This document shows, piece by piece, positions 1 through 9,030 of a stretch of 64,000 bases of DNA (the first letter of the stretch is position 1; the number at the start of each line of letters is the position of its first letter). Made by a program: the position numbers and the translations under genes. Source of the DNA: Pseudarcicella hirudinis. Lineage in GTDB: Bacteria > Bacteroidota > Bacteroidia > Cytophagales > Spirosomataceae. Below the pieces are notes generated by a model. It did not search any database. It was not told the origin of the DNA and worked only from the letters and a program-made list of their open reading frames with translations. Where the stretch lies: the NCBI RefSeq assembly GCF_900115665.1, contig NZ_FOXH01000001.1, positions 659,355 through 723,354 on the forward strand, in the 5' to 3' direction.

Positions 1-1772
1 TAAAAGAGGCACAAAACCTTGAAAATATCCGGAAAGAGCTAAGAGTCAGAGGATATACCGTTCCCTTGATTGCAGATATACACTTTACGCCAAATGCGGC
101 CGAATTAGCGGCCCGGCTGGTTGAAAAAGTCAGAATCAATCCCGGAAATTACGCAGATAAAAAGCGTTTCGAAACGATTGATTATACAGAATCTGCTTAC
201 CAGCAGGAATTAGACAGAATCAGAGAGAAATTCCTTCCGCTTATCAAAATCTGTAAGGAATATGGTACAGCCATGCGCATCGGCACCAATCATGGATCAT
301 TAAGCGACAGAATTCTGAGCCGTTACGGAGACACTCCGCTTGGAATGGTTGAATCTGCCCTGGAGTTTCTGAGAATTTGTGAAGATGAAAATTATTATAA
401 TATCGTACTTTCGATGAAAGCCTCCAATACGCAGGTAATGGTTCAGGCTTACAGATTGCTATGCAGAAAATTAGCGGAAGAAGGCCTGAAACCTTATCCT
501 CTTCATTTGGGTGTTACAGAAGCCGGAGAAGGAGAAGACGGAAGAATTAAATCGGCGGTAGGAATCGGTACCTTGCTGGAAGATGGATTAGGAGATACGG
601 TGAGGGTAAGTCTTACAGAAGATCCTGAATTAGAAGCACCCGTAGCCAAAGCTCTGGTTGACAGATATGCTCAAAGAAAGGAGTTATCATCTGCCATTCC
701 GGCTTTTAATGAATCTGAACCTGGTTTTGATTCACCGATCAATCCTTTTCAGTATTTCAGAAGAAAAACGCATGAAATAGCCAACTTCGGTGGCCATAAT
801 GTTCCGAGGGTTATTGCTGATTATTCTTCAACAGAAGTTGCGGAACATGAAGTATTAAAGGGAATCGGTCATTTCTATCTCCCTTTGCCCGATAAATGGA
901 GCATGAATGATATGGGAGCTGATTATATTTATACCGGCTCTGCTCCGGCATCTTTTATGCTGCCAATGGGATTAAAGGAAATCATTGACTTCAGTACCTG
1001 GGTTAATCTGCCGGATCAGGACAATAAATTCCCTTTTTTCACTGTCCCTGAATATTTAAGTACTGAAAATCACTACGATGGGATAAAATTCCTTAAAGTC
1101 CGGTTATCAGATTTAAATCCTGAACTTATTGAGAAAATAAAGAATGACAGGAATGTTTTACTTCTCACTTATACAACCAATGCGCACGCTATGCCTGAGC
1201 TGAGAAGGTTATTTTTTGAGCTGCTGCAAAATAAAATCACCAATCCGGCCGTATTAATGGCGAAGTACCCTGATTTGTCAGAAAGTGATTTTCAGCTTTT
1301 CTCAGCGACAGACTGTGGTGGTTTACTGATTGATGGTTTTGGAGACGGCATTTTACTGGAAATGCCTGAAACTGAAGAAAATACTCAGATTTTAGCCAAA
1401 ACTAAAATCTATAATCAGACAGGATTTGGTATCTTACAGGCAGCAAGAACAAGGATGAGTAAAACGGAATACATTTCTTGTCCTTCCTGCGGAAGAACCT
1501 TATTTGATTTGCAGGAAACTACTGCAATGATCAGAAAGAGAACCGATCACCTGAAAGGTGTGAAAATCGGGATCATGGGATGTATTGTAAACGGTCCAGG
1601 AGAAATGGCAGATGCGGATTACGGGTATGTAGGCATCGGAAAAGATAAAATTGCGCTATACAGAGGTCAGCAGGTTGTAAAAAAATCGGTTCATGCCGAC
1701 AATGCTGTAAATGAATTGATAGAGTTGATTAAAGAAGACGGCAACTGGCGTGAGACAGAATCTGTGGATTAA
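1..1772 (+). CDS. ispG: 4-hydroxy-3-methylbut-2-enyl diphosphate synthase, long form (5' end missing)
   Basis: IspG (GcpE) is the [4Fe-4S] enzyme of the MEP isoprenoid pathway that reductively opens MEcPP to HMBPP in the cytoplasm. The frame is already open at base 3 and reads ENIRKELRVRGYTVPLIADIHF, in line with the TIM-barrel domain of the family. The apparent TTG start at 66 is therefore internal and the true start lies before the window. The C-terminal iron-sulfur domain is intact, with CPSCGRTLFDLQ and GCIVNGPGEMADADYGYVG carrying the Cys and Glu cluster ligands. The roughly 590 visible residues include the large insertion between barrel and cluster domains that marks the Bacteroidota, Chlamydia and plant form, as opposed to the roughly 370-aa proteobacterial form. 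A small membrane protein follows closely on the same strand. Identification is very secure; only the N-terminus is absent. Confidence 0.97.
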   Translation, partial: KEAQNLENIRKELRVRGYTVPLIADIHFTPNAAELAARLVEKVRINPGNYADKKRFETIDYTESAYQQELDRIREKFLPLIKICKEYGTAMRIGTNHGSLSDRILSRYGDTPLGMVESALEFLRICEDENYYNIVLSMKASNTQVMVQAYRLLCRKLAEEGLKPYPLHLGVTEAGEGEDGRIKSAVGIGTLLEDGLGDTVRVSLTEDPELEAPVAKALVDRYAQRKELSSAIPAFNESEPGFDSPINPFQYFRRKTHEIANFGGHNVPRVIADYSSTEVAEHEVLKGIGHFYLPLPDKWSMNDMGADYIYTGSAPASFMLPMGLKEIIDFSTWVNLPDQDNKFPFFTVPEYLSTENHYDGIKFLKVRLSDLNPELIEKIKNDRNVLLLTYTTNAHAMPELRRLFFELLQNKITNPAVLMAKYPDLSESDFQLFSATDCGGLLIDGFGDGILLEMPETEENTQILAKTKIYNQTGFGILQAARTRMSKTEYISCPSCGRTLFDLQETTAMIRKRTDHLKGVKIGIMGCIVNGPGEMADADYGYVGIGKDKIALYRGQQVVKKSVHADNAVNELIELIKEDGNWRETESVD

Positions 1773-1825
1773 GTAAATTTGTGGTCGTTTCAAGCGTATT
1801 TTTACAAAAATTAAAGCAAAATCAA

Positions 1826-2014
1826 ATGAGCAGGTTGAAAGAACAATTTAAGCTATCGGAAGCATTTGGATATTTTTTGAGGGTTTTCAGAAAACCGGAT
1901 CCGAATAAACCGACCAATTTTAACATAAGAACTATGCACGTAATCAATAAAATTTCGATTGTGATGTTCTTAATTTGTTTGATTGTGATGATTTACAGAG
2001 CCTTTACCCGATAA
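1826..2014 (+). CDS. small single-pass membrane protein, DUF6728-like
   Basis: A protein of about 62 residues starting MSRLKEQFKLSEAFGYF. It has a charged N-terminal half (FRKPDPNKPTNFNIRTMH) followed by one hydrophobic helix near the C-terminus (ISIVMFLICLIVMIYRA). From memory it resembles the small DUF6728 family of Bacteroidota, whose function is unknown; no search was run. An in-frame GTG at 1781 would add 15 residues (MVVSSVFLQKLKQNQ) that do not look conserved, so the ATG at 1826 is preferred. It lies about 50 bases after ispG and may be cotranscribed with it and the next two genes. No catalytic motif is visible. Confidence 0.6.
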   Translation: MSRLKEQFKLSEAFGYFLRVFRKPDPNKPTNFNIRTMHVINKISIVMFLICLIVMIYRAFTR

Positions 2015-2040
2015 ATTTCAGCCTTTAGACGATAGTTTTT

Positions 2041-2400
2041 ATGAACATTGAGGTCTTCAGAGAATATTGTTTATTAAAAAAAGGTGTAACTGAGGAAACC
2101 CCTTTTGGTCCTGACACGTTAGTATTCAAGGTAATGGGTAAGATGTTTGCTTTAACCGGACTTGACAGTGAGCATTTTAATGTGAATCTGAAATGCGACC
2201 CGGAAAAGGCTATTCAGTTAAGGGAAGAATTCAGCTATGTGATTCCGGGCTATCATATGAACAAAAAGTACTGGAATACAGTTGATTTTGAAAGGGCTAA
2301 TCTGCAACAAAAAAAGGATTGGATCGATCATTCTTATAATCTGGTTGTATCTGGTCTCCCTAAAAAACAGCAGGAAAGTCTGAATCAGCTTTCTGAATAA
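2041..2400 (+). CDS. MmcQ/YjbR family protein (DUF419)
   Basis: A 119-residue protein matching the MmcQ/YjbR family, a small double-wing fold proposed to bind DNA but without an established biochemical role. Family landmarks are the N-terminal FREYCLLKKGVTEETPFG, the VFKVMGKMFALTGL strand pair, the NVNLKCDPEKA segment, and the late PGYHMNKKYWNTV and HSYNLVVSGLPKK motifs. Its length is typical. It lies 26 bases after the small membrane protein and 45 bases before the TPR gene, all on the same strand, which suggests one transcript from ispG onward. The family assignment is strong; any function is only inferred. Confidence 0.85.
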   Translation: MNIEVFREYCLLKKGVTEETPFGPDTLVFKVMGKMFALTGLDSEHFNVNLKCDPEKAIQLREEFSYVIPGYHMNKKYWNTVDFERANLQQKKDWIDHSYNLVVSGLPKKQQESLNQLSE

Positions 2401-2445
2401 TGTTTTTTACTATTTTTTGATGATCAGACTGATCAATTCACCAAT

Positions 2446-3000
2446 ATGGAAGGTATTTTAATCATATTCTTATTTATGCCCTTTCTGGCTGTTCACCTGT
2501 TATTCAATTGGGTGGAAAGTAAACTTGATGATTATCTCCAAAGGAAGAATAAGCTCAATGAAGGAGATCTGGCTTTGAGTGAGAGAAGATTTGAAGATGC
2601 GCTTTCCTTTTTTAAAGAACAAGTTCTGAAAAGCCCGAAATCTGCTGTTTTTTACCAAAAAAGAGGAAAAGCAAATTTCGGATTGAAAAACTACTACTCT
2701 GCTTTATATGACTTCGAACAGTCAATTATGTTTGACAATACCATCGGAGAAACGTATTTACTGAAAGGCAAAGCATTATATAAAATTGATGAATTTGACA
2801 GAGCTTTCGTCGAGTTTGATAAAGCTGACTGGCATTTCAGAGGAGAAAATGCGGAAGCATTAAGGTGGCGGGGTATGGCAAGATACTATATCAATCAGGA
2901 AGAAAATGCAAGAATGGACTTCCAAAAAGCTGTTGAATTAGGAGATGAAGCTTCTCTTTATATCCTTAGAAATAAATTCGGTGAAACAGAAAATGCGTAG
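2446..3000 (+). CDS. membrane-anchored TPR protein
   Basis: A 184-residue protein with one hydrophobic N-terminal helix (residues about 4-20, IIFLFMPFLAVHLLF). At least three tetratricopeptide-type helical pairs follow, from about residue 35 to 175, with recognisable units such as GDLALSERRFEDALSFF, KRGKANFGLKNYYSALYDF and LKGKALYKIDEFDRAFVEF. TPR modules act as protein-binding scaffolds, so this is probably an envelope-anchored adaptor; no partner can be named. It is the last gene of the ispG-led run, and its final codons form one arm of a long terminator stem. Confidence 0.7.
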   Translation: MEGILIIFLFMPFLAVHLLFNWVESKLDDYLQRKNKLNEGDLALSERRFEDALSFFKEQVLKSPKSAVFYQKRGKANFGLKNYYSALYDFEQSIMFDNTIGETYLLKGKALYKIDEFDRAFVEFDKADWHFRGENAEALRWRGMARYYINQEENARMDFQKAVELGDEASLYILRNKFGETENA

Positions 3001-3024
3001 AAATCTCTACGCATTTTCTGTTTT
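2984..3024. terminator. bidirectional hairpin terminator between convergent genes
   Basis: An 18-bp perfect stem pairs 2984-3001 with 3006-3023 around a 4-base loop. A-rich and T-rich ends make it usable on both strands. It overlaps the last codons and stop of the TPR gene, and it also lies just beyond the end of the thioredoxin-like gene arriving from the right. Confidence 0.85.
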
Positions 3025-3040
3025 AGTATAATTCCTCCGC

Positions 3041-4081
3041 TTATTTCCCTCCAGATTTACACCAGGCGCTTGCTTTACTCAAAGCATTTTTATCGCTGGT
3101 CAAACCCTTCACAAATTCACATAGAAATGCGTATTCTTTGGCTGATGGGGTACTTTTCGTAGTCTTTAACAATGATTCTATGACCTGAATTCCTTTATCA
3201 GCCTGTTTTGCTTTAAAATATGCTCTTGCTTCAGCCATCCATACACGTCCTTGTATGGCTTGTGCATTCACGCCTGCCTTGGCAAGATTTGCTTTTACTT
3301 CATTTACTTTCGCTATGCTGTAACGATTACCTGCACTGCTGTATAATGAATACATGAGAATATTTTCCGCAGCCTGATTAACATCCTTTTTGTCAAATTT
3401 TCCGTAAAACTCAGTCAGATGAGTAATCAGATATTTAAACAAACCGTTTTCATCACTCATAACCAGTTTCTGAAGTACCAGAAAGCTCGTGTTGCTCGCC
3501 AGCTGTTTTTTAGGTATCTGCCTGAAATAAGCATCCATAGCGGCAATATTCTGCGCAGTATCCTTGGTAATTCTGGCAAAATTGGCATATTCAATCAGAA
3601 AATTGTTATCACGGTTTCCTGCAAGAAAACTTGCTTTATAAGCTGTACTTCTGTTTTGAGGGCTTAAAGCCTTTGATGCGGCATCTACCAGAACCTGAGG
3701 AGTGTTAAACTGCTCTCCCATTACGGCAATATGCATAAGTTTTACATTCTTATCAAAAAAGAGTAAAGTGGGCGTGGATGGAATATAGATTTTTTGTTTC
3801 TGCAAAAAAGCCGTTGCCTCTGCTGAAGTCATATCAAGTTTATAACTCACAAAATTCTGGTTATAAAAATTCCCGACCTGCGCATTTTCAAAAGTGGGTT
3901 TAAAAGCATTACAAACATGACAGGTTGGGGCGTAAGCCTCCAGAAAAACATATTTATTCTGTGTTTTTGCGACGTCAAAAACCGTTCTCAAATTTCCACC
4001 TGTAAGGAAAGCCACTCCTTTCTGGGCATAAATCTGAGAAAAGGAACATAAAATAAACAAAGCAGACAAAAGTCTTTTCAT
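3041..4081 (-). CDS. secreted thioredoxin-fold protein with CHVC motif
   Basis: A precursor of about 346 residues beginning MKRLLSALFILCSFSQIYAQ, a clear Sec signal peptide. An upstream in-frame start at 4144 would place 21 unlikely residues before it, so 4081 is chosen. The mature N-terminal part has a thioredoxin fold: KYVFLEAYAPTCHVCNAFKP carries the redox pair, followed by the cis-proline region YIPSTPTLLFFD. The last 200 or so residues are helical and unassigned. The CHVC dipeptide differs from thioredoxin CGPC, so the redox potential and partner are unknown; a periplasmic or outer-membrane role in thiol chemistry is inferred. gldC lies upstream on the same strand with a 126-base gap. 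Confidence 0.8.
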   Translation of the reverse strand: MKRLLSALFILCSFSQIYAQKGVAFLTGGNLRTVFDVAKTQNKYVFLEAYAPTCHVCNAFKPTFENAQVGNFYNQNFVSYKLDMTSAEATAFLQKQKIYIPSTPTLLFFDKNVKLMHIAVMGEQFNTPQVLVDAASKALSPQNRSTAYKASFLAGNRDNNFLIEYANFARITKDTAQNIAAMDAYFRQIPKKQLASNTSFLVLQKLVMSDENGLFKYLITHLTEFYGKFDKKDVNQAAENILMYSLYSSAGNRYSIAKVNEVKANLAKAGVNAQAIQGRVWMAEARAYFKAKQADKGIQVIESLLKTTKSTPSAKEYAFLCEFVKGLTSDKNALSKASAWCKSGGK

Positions 4082-4207
4082 AAGATAAACGGGATAAAAA
4101 TGATTAGAAATGCTTTTGATTTTCCTGAAATAAAAAAGAGCCAATTCCCGGAAAGGAATCGGCCTTAAAAATACTTAAAAACCTGATGAAATGCTCACAA
4201 TTACACA

Positions 4208-4558
4208 TTAAGCCTGTGTGGATTGTGCTTTTATTTCTTCCTGTAGATTTTTCGACAGAATTCTGCATACATTCTCAATATGATCAGCCATTGCCTGATC
4301 GCCTGTGGCTGTAACAGCTGTATTGGCAACACTTCCCAATACCTCTATAAAGAACCTTTTCATGTCAATTACTTCCATGTCTTTAGTCCAAAGCGGCAAA
4401 GCAAGTGTTCCTTTATGATAATGATCCCAGGTAGCAATGAAAACAGCCTTAGTGTCTTCAATTCCTTCATTTGGGTTATCTGTTGCATTCCATAAGATAC
4501 GTTCCGGAATACTTTGTTCGTCTAATTCGACTTGAAAATTAATTTCTGATTTTTTCAT
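4208..4558 (-). CDS. gldC: gliding motility protein GldC
   Basis: A 116-residue cytoplasmic protein closely resembling GldC (MKKSEINFQVELDEQSIPER, IEDTKAVFIATWDHYHKGTL, LWTKDMEVIDMKRFF). In Flavobacterium johnsoniae GldC supports gliding but is not part of the GldKLMN/Spr secretion core, and it is found in many Bacteroidota including non-gliders. Its presence marks the lineage more than it proves motility. The gene could be cotranscribed with the thioredoxin-like gene downstream. The SprB-type repeat protein at the right edge of the window is consistent with a gliding or type IX secreting organism. Confidence 0.9.
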   Translation of the reverse strand: MKKSEINFQVELDEQSIPERILWNATDNPNEGIEDTKAVFIATWDHYHKGTLALPLWTKDMEVIDMKRFFIEVLGSVANTAVTATGDQAMADHIENVCRILSKNLQEEIKAQSTQA

Positions 4559-4734
4559 TAACTATTAAATATTGACCGATTTTCAGTTTGGTTAGTCTTT
4601 CAAACAACCTGAATCACCGACACTTTGTTCCAATTTAGAATGGGAAATCGTTTCAAAAGTCAAATTTACACGATATCGCTGTCAGAAGCAAGATATCATA
4701 ATCAGGAATCAGGAAAAGCTCAGATACGTAAAAA

Positions 4735-4779
4735 GCAGGAAATAAGATAAAACCCAAGGGAATTAAGCTTATTTCCTGC
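4735..4779 (-). terminator. terminator of the DUF4197 gene
   Basis: A 12-bp perfect stem (4735-4746 with 4768-4779, GCAGGAAATAAG arms) is followed on the minus strand by five T residues. It lies 24 bases beyond the DUF4197 stop codon. Confidence 0.75.
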
Positions 4780-4802
4780 CTGAGAAATCTTAAACTACCT
4801 GT

Positions 4803-5525
4803 CTATTGGGCTCCGAATACTTTTTTCAGAAGATCCGTTACACGGGCAGCCGGGTTTTCTCTGATTTTCAATTCTTCTTTTTCAACCAAAGAAAATAATC
4901 CGTCTATTGCTTTTTGTGTTGCATAATTCTTCAGATCCGGATTCACTTTCTGTACAAAAGGAAGTCTGTTATAAGTATTGGCAATGTCGCCATACATTCT
5001 GGTAGCTCCTGTTGAATTAATAGATTCTTCAATTACAGGAGAAAAGGCATTAGCCAATGCCGCAGAAGAAGTTTTTTTCAGGTAAAGTGTTGCAGCATTT
5101 TTATCGCCTTTCAAAATTCCCAAAGCATCCTGGATCGTCATTTTTGTAATAGCATCCACAAAAATCGGTACTGCTTTTTCTGAGGCTTTCTCTGCTCCTC
5201 TGTTGAGGGCGGTAATAAATTTATCGCATTCGTTACCAAGTCCTATTTGTCTGAGTTTTTGCTCTACTTTCTGAGCTTCCGGTGGAAAAAGTAATTTAAT
5301 GGCCTCATTTCCAAGAAATCCGTTAAGTGCAGAAGCCTGACTTGAACTGTTTTTAATACCAACGGTAAGCGCTTCCTTTAAACCCTGGCTGATTTCGTCT
5401 GTACTTAAACCGCCTTTCCCCTGATTCAGGACATCACCTGCCTGTTTTAAAATTCCACCTAAATTCTGAGCCTGGCAGCTGTTCATTAAGATCAAAAGGG
5501 AAATGCTTAATAATGTTTTTTTCAT
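4803..5525 (-). CDS. DUF4197 secreted protein
   Basis: A 240-residue protein with an N-terminal lipoprotein-type signal (MKKTLLSISLLILMNSCQAQ; the Cys after MNS is a plausible lipidation site). The rest is a DUF4197 domain: GLKEALTVGIKNSSSQAS, an AIKLLFPPEAQKVEQKLRQIG stretch, and MTIQDALGILKGDKNAAT. DUF4197 is widespread in Bacteroidota and Proteobacteria, helical, and of unknown function. The gene is monocistronic, with its own terminator downstream. It is divergent from cinA across a 178-base gap that should carry both promoters. Confidence 0.88.
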   Translation of the reverse strand: MKKTLLSISLLILMNSCQAQNLGGILKQAGDVLNQGKGGLSTDEISQGLKEALTVGIKNSSSQASALNGFLGNEAIKLLFPPEAQKVEQKLRQIGLGNECDKFITALNRGAEKASEKAVPIFVDAITKMTIQDALGILKGDKNAATLYLKKTSSAALANAFSPVIEESINSTGATRMYGDIANTYNRLPFVQKVNPDLKNYATQKAIDGLFSLVEKEELKIRENPAARVTDLLKKVFGAQ

Positions 5526-5703
5526 GATAATTGTATTTCTAGGCTTTTGTTATTGACAGATAGAACGAAAGAAATATATAAATATGTGTATTTTTGAGCA
5601 AATTTAAAGATTACTTTCATGTTTTTGTACATGACTTACACATTATAATATTTTGCAAAAATTGCTCAAATGTTCTAAAATAATTGTCTTCAATTTATAA
5701 AAT

Positions 5704-6942
5704 ATGATTAAAGCAGAAGTTATTACGATAGGTGACGAAATTTTATACGGGCAAATTACAGACACAAACACACAATGGATCAGTGCCGAACTCGATAAAA
5801 TCGGAATAAATACGGTCAGAAAATCTTCCGTCGGCGATACAGAAGAGGCTATTTTACAAATTTTTTCTGAGGCAAAACAACGTGCCGATTTAATTATTGT
5901 TACCGGAGGACTGGGGCCGACGAAGGATGATATTACCAAGAAAACTTTTTGTAAGTTTTTCAATACTTCCTTAGCTGTCCATAAAGAGGCTTTGGAGGAA
6001 TTAACTGCTTTTTTCAGGAAAAGAGGTCGGGAAGTTACCGGATTAAACCTTGGACAGGCTGAATTACCTTTAAACAGTACTTTTATTTCCAACAAACTGG
6101 GAACTGCTCCCGGAATGTGGTTTGAGGATGAAGGCAAAATCTTTATTTCAATGCCCGGCGTTCCCTTTGAAATGAAAGGAATGATGAGTGATTTGCTCTT
6201 ACCTAAAATTCAGGAACATTTTAAAACACCTGTTATTTTTCATAAAGTTGTAAGAACTGTCGGAATCGGGGAATCACTTTTGGCTGAAATGATCAGTGAT
6301 TGGGAAGATAATCTGCCTGAAAACCTTAAATTGGCCTATTTACCTGCAATAGGAGATGTCAAACTAAGACTGACAGGCTTTGGAAATGACCTGGAATCCT
6401 TAGAAAAACAGGTAGAAGATGCCTTTGAAGAAGTAATGCCTATTATCCATTCTTATGTTTTCGGATATGGCAATATTGAACTTGGAGAAGCAGTAGGGCT
6501 TTTGCTGAAGGAGAAAAATCAGACTGTATCTACTGCTGAAAGCTGCACCGGAGGTTATTTAGCCCATTTATTTACAAAAGTGCCTGGTAGTTCTGCTTAT
6601 TTCTGGGGCGGGATTGTCAGCTATGACAATTCTGTAAAAATGAACCAGCTTGGCGTGAAAGCTGAAACACTTGAGCAATTTGGCGCAGTAAGTGAAGAAA
6701 CGATTAAAGAAATGGCAGAAGGTGTAAGAAAAAGGCTTGGAACAACTTACGGACTCGCAACAAGCGGGATCGCAGGACCGGACGGAGGAACACCTGAAAA
6801 ACCCGTCGGAACGATCTGGATTGCACTTTCTTCGGAAGAAGGAACAATTACCAGAAAGTTAACTTTAGGAGGATTCAGAGAACAGAATATACATCTTACC
6901 AGCATTCAAATATTAAATCTTTTGAGACAAAACCTTTCCTGA
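5704..6942 (+). CDS. cinA: CinA family NMN deamidase / competence-damage protein
   Basis: A 412-residue two-domain CinA protein. The N-terminal MoCF-like domain (residues about 1-170) carries VITIGDEILYGQITDTN and VTGGLGPTKDD, typical of the COG1058 pyrophosphatase domain. The C-terminal domain (about 260-410) carries STAESCTGGYLAHLFTKVPG and ATSGIAGPDGGTPEKPVGT, the nicotinamide-nucleotide amidase core that converts NMN to nicotinate mononucleotide in NAD salvage. Length and domain order are normal. The E2 gene follows 53 bases downstream on the same strand. No DNA-uptake genes are nearby, so a housekeeping NAD-repair role is the better reading. Confidence 0.95.
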   Translation: MIKAEVITIGDEILYGQITDTNTQWISAELDKIGINTVRKSSVGDTEEAILQIFSEAKQRADLIIVTGGLGPTKDDITKKTFCKFFNTSLAVHKEALEELTAFFRKRGREVTGLNLGQAELPLNSTFISNKLGTAPGMWFEDEGKIFISMPGVPFEMKGMMSDLLLPKIQEHFKTPVIFHKVVRTVGIGESLLAEMISDWEDNLPENLKLAYLPAIGDVKLRLTGFGNDLESLEKQVEDAFEEVMPIIHSYVFGYGNIELGEAVGLLLKEKNQTVSTAESCTGGYLAHLFTKVPGSSAYFWGGIVSYDNSVKMNQLGVKAETLEQFGAVSEETIKEMAEGVRKRLGTTYGLATSGIAGPDGGTPEKPVGTIWIALSSEEGTITRKLTLGGFREQNIHLTSIQILNLLRQNLS

Positions 6943-6995
6943 GTTTGAAAATCCCGAATTAAACCCGGAAAATTTCAAACGCAAACTAGAAAAAA

Positions 6996-8321
6996 ATGGC
7001 ATTAATCGAAATCATTATGCCCAAAATGGGCGAAAGTATCATGGAAGCCACCGTTTTAACCTGGCTGAAAAATATCGGTGATCAGGTGGAAACGGATGAA
7101 TTTCTGCTCGAAGTTGCGACAGATAAAATTGATACGGAGGTTCCGTCTTCTCACGCAGGTGTTCTGAAGGAAATTTTGGTTCAGGAGGGAGACGTTGCTG
7201 AAATCGGTAAACCAATCTGTATCCTCGAAACCGGTACTTCTTCAACTGCTGATAAAATTACGGAGCAACCGGAAGCTATTGCTGCTAAACTGGAAGAAGA
7301 AATTTCTACCCTGACAGCAATGAATCTGAATCCTGTTGCAGATACTACTCCTCTGGAAAAATCAGTTTCAGGCCGTTTTTATTCTCCTCTGGTTTTAAAC
7401 ATCAGCAAGGAAGAAGGAATCAGTGCTGCAGAACTTGACAGCGTACCGGGTACAGGTGCCGATGGAAGAGTAACTAAAAATGATATTCTGGCGTATCTGA
7501 AAGACAGAAAGCAACCGCAATCTATAGGAAGTATTCTTGCGAAAATGCCTGTGGCAGAACCGAAACCTGCCAAAACAGCCACACCTGCTCCGACCTATGC
7601 AGGCAATGGTACAGATGAGATTATCCAGATGGACAGAATGCGTAAAATGATTGCCGAAAGAATGGTCGCTTCGAAGCAGATTGCGCCTCATGTTTCTTCA
7701 TTTGTGGAAACAGACATGACGAATGTGGTTCTGTGGCGTGAAAATATCAAGAATGCCTTCAAAAAGGAATATGGTGAAAACATCACCTATACTCCTATTC
7801 TTATTGAAGCTGTTGTAAAAGCAATCAAAGATTTTCCGATGATTAATACTTCTGTTGCAGGTGATACGATCATTGTAAAGAAAAACATTAACATAGGGCT
7901 GGCTGTAGCGCTGCCAAACGGAAATCTGATCGTTCCGGTAATCCATAATGCCGACTCCTATAATTTGATTGGTCTGACGAAAAAGGTCAATGATTTGTCT
8001 AAAAGAGCCAGAGAAAATAAGCTTACCGCTGCCGATCTGGAGGGAGGAACTTATACCATTTCAAATATCGGTACCTTCGGAAATATCATGGGAACGCCAA
8101 TTATTCTTCAGCCTCAGGTCGCTATTATGGCATTCGGTGCAATTCAAAAGAAACCGGCAGTCATTGAAACACCTCAGGGAGATTTACTTGGCATCCGTCA
8201 GAAAATGTTCATTTCCCATTCTTATGACCATAGAATTGTAGATGGTTCTTTGGGCGGGCAATTTGTCAAAAGAGTTTCAGATTATCTGGAAGCCTTTGAA
8301 TTAGATCGCAAACTGGTATAA
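6996..8321 (+). CDS. 2-oxoacid dehydrogenase complex E2 (dihydrolipoamide acyltransferase)
   Basis: A 441-residue E2 with the canonical three modules. A single lipoyl domain spans residues 1-78, with lysine 44 in ATDKIDTE as the lipoylation site. A peripheral-subunit binding domain lies at about 128-170 (GADGRVTKNDILAYL). The catalytic acyltransferase domain runs from about 210 to 435 and ends in SHSYDHRIVDGSLGG, holding the active-site His and Asp. It transfers acyl groups from the E1 reaction to CoA. One lipoyl domain and the sequence style suggest a branched-chain or general 2-oxoacid complex rather than a multi-lipoyl pyruvate E2, but substrate cannot be decided. No E1 or E3 gene is adjacent. 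Confidence 0.93.
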   Translation: MALIEIIMPKMGESIMEATVLTWLKNIGDQVETDEFLLEVATDKIDTEVPSSHAGVLKEILVQEGDVAEIGKPICILETGTSSTADKITEQPEAIAAKLEEEISTLTAMNLNPVADTTPLEKSVSGRFYSPLVLNISKEEGISAAELDSVPGTGADGRVTKNDILAYLKDRKQPQSIGSILAKMPVAEPKPAKTATPAPTYAGNGTDEIIQMDRMRKMIAERMVASKQIAPHVSSFVETDMTNVVLWRENIKNAFKKEYGENITYTPILIEAVVKAIKDFPMINTSVAGDTIIVKKNINIGLAVALPNGNLIVPVIHNADSYNLIGLTKKVNDLSKRARENKLTAADLEGGTYTISNIGTFGNIMGTPIILQPQVAIMAFGAIQKKPAVIETPQGDLLGIRQKMFISHSYDHRIVDGSLGGQFVKRVSDYLEAFELDRKLV

Positions 8322-8327
8322 ATAGTG

Positions 8328-8353
8328 AAAAGCCACCTGAAGAGGTGGCTTTT
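8328..8353. terminator. bidirectional terminator between E2 and ABC genes
   Basis: AAAGCCACCT (8329-8338) pairs with AGGTGGCTTT (8343-8352) around a 4-base loop, with A and T tracts on either side. It separates the convergent E2 and ABC transporter genes and directly abuts the ABC stop codon. Confidence 0.88.
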
Positions 8354-9025
8354 TCATATTCTTAGCTTTTTGAGTTTAAGGTTTTCAAAAATAGTATGAT
8401 CTATCTGCTGAAATTCGGGTTTGAAAAAAGTTTTTTCTATTCTGCCATTTCTCAACCAGTGAATTTCATCACAGCTATTAAGCAGTGTATCTAATATATG
8501 TGAGGTAATAATAATCGTTTTTCCTTTTTCCTTCAGTTTCTGAATCAGTTCCACCAGAATCTTACCTGTTTCCAAATCCAATCCGTTAAAAGGTTCATCA
8601 AAAATCATTAAAGGTCTGTCCAGTTTGAGAATAGCCAGCAAGGCCAGCTTTTTCTTCATTCCGGTAGAATAATTGTCTATCAGTTCATCCAGAGGTAATT
8701 GCAGAAGGTCTTGCCAGAATTTAAGATCAAAATTTGCATTATTCTCAGGAAACACAGAAAGGTACTCTCTTCCTGTAATATTGGAATAGAAATAATTGTT
8801 GGTTTCCAGGTAAACGATTTCATGGCGGGTTAAAGGTTTTCCATTCCACAAAATACTCCCGGAATCAGGTTTTAAAAAACCATAAAGGCAGTTAAGCAAG
8901 GTGGTCTTTCCTGAACCGTTTAATCCTACCAGCCCATGTACTTTTCCTTCTGACAATGAAAGACATAACTTATTAAGCACTTTGTGCTTATCAAATGATA
9001 CAATTACCTCATCCAGCTTTAGCAT
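8354..9025 (-). CDS. ABC transporter ATP-binding protein
   Basis: A 223-residue nucleotide-binding subunit. Visible motifs are the Walker A GLNGSGKTTLL near residue 35, a degenerate signature in DNYSTGMKKKLALLA, Walker B PLMIFDEPFNGLD, and the switch histidine in TIIITSHIL. The single-domain architecture and its partner suggest an ABC-2 type exporter or an envelope-remodelling transporter. The membrane gene directly upstream ends 5 bases before it, so the two form a tight operon. The substrate is unknown. A terminator follows immediately. Confidence 0.92.
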   Translation of the reverse strand: MLKLDEVIVSFDKHKVLNKLCLSLSEGKVHGLVGLNGSGKTTLLNCLYGFLKPDSGSILWNGKPLTRHEIVYLETNNYFYSNITGREYLSVFPENNANFDLKFWQDLLQLPLDELIDNYSTGMKKKLALLAILKLDRPLMIFDEPFNGLDLETGKILVELIQKLKEKGKTIIITSHILDTLLNSCDEIHWLRNGRIEKTFFKPEFQQIDHTIFENLKLKKLRI

Positions 9026-9030
9026 ATTAA

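Noticed and set aside
5643..6137. Minus-strand ORF of 164 codons
   Set aside because: It lies opposite the well-identified cinA gene and shows no family features.
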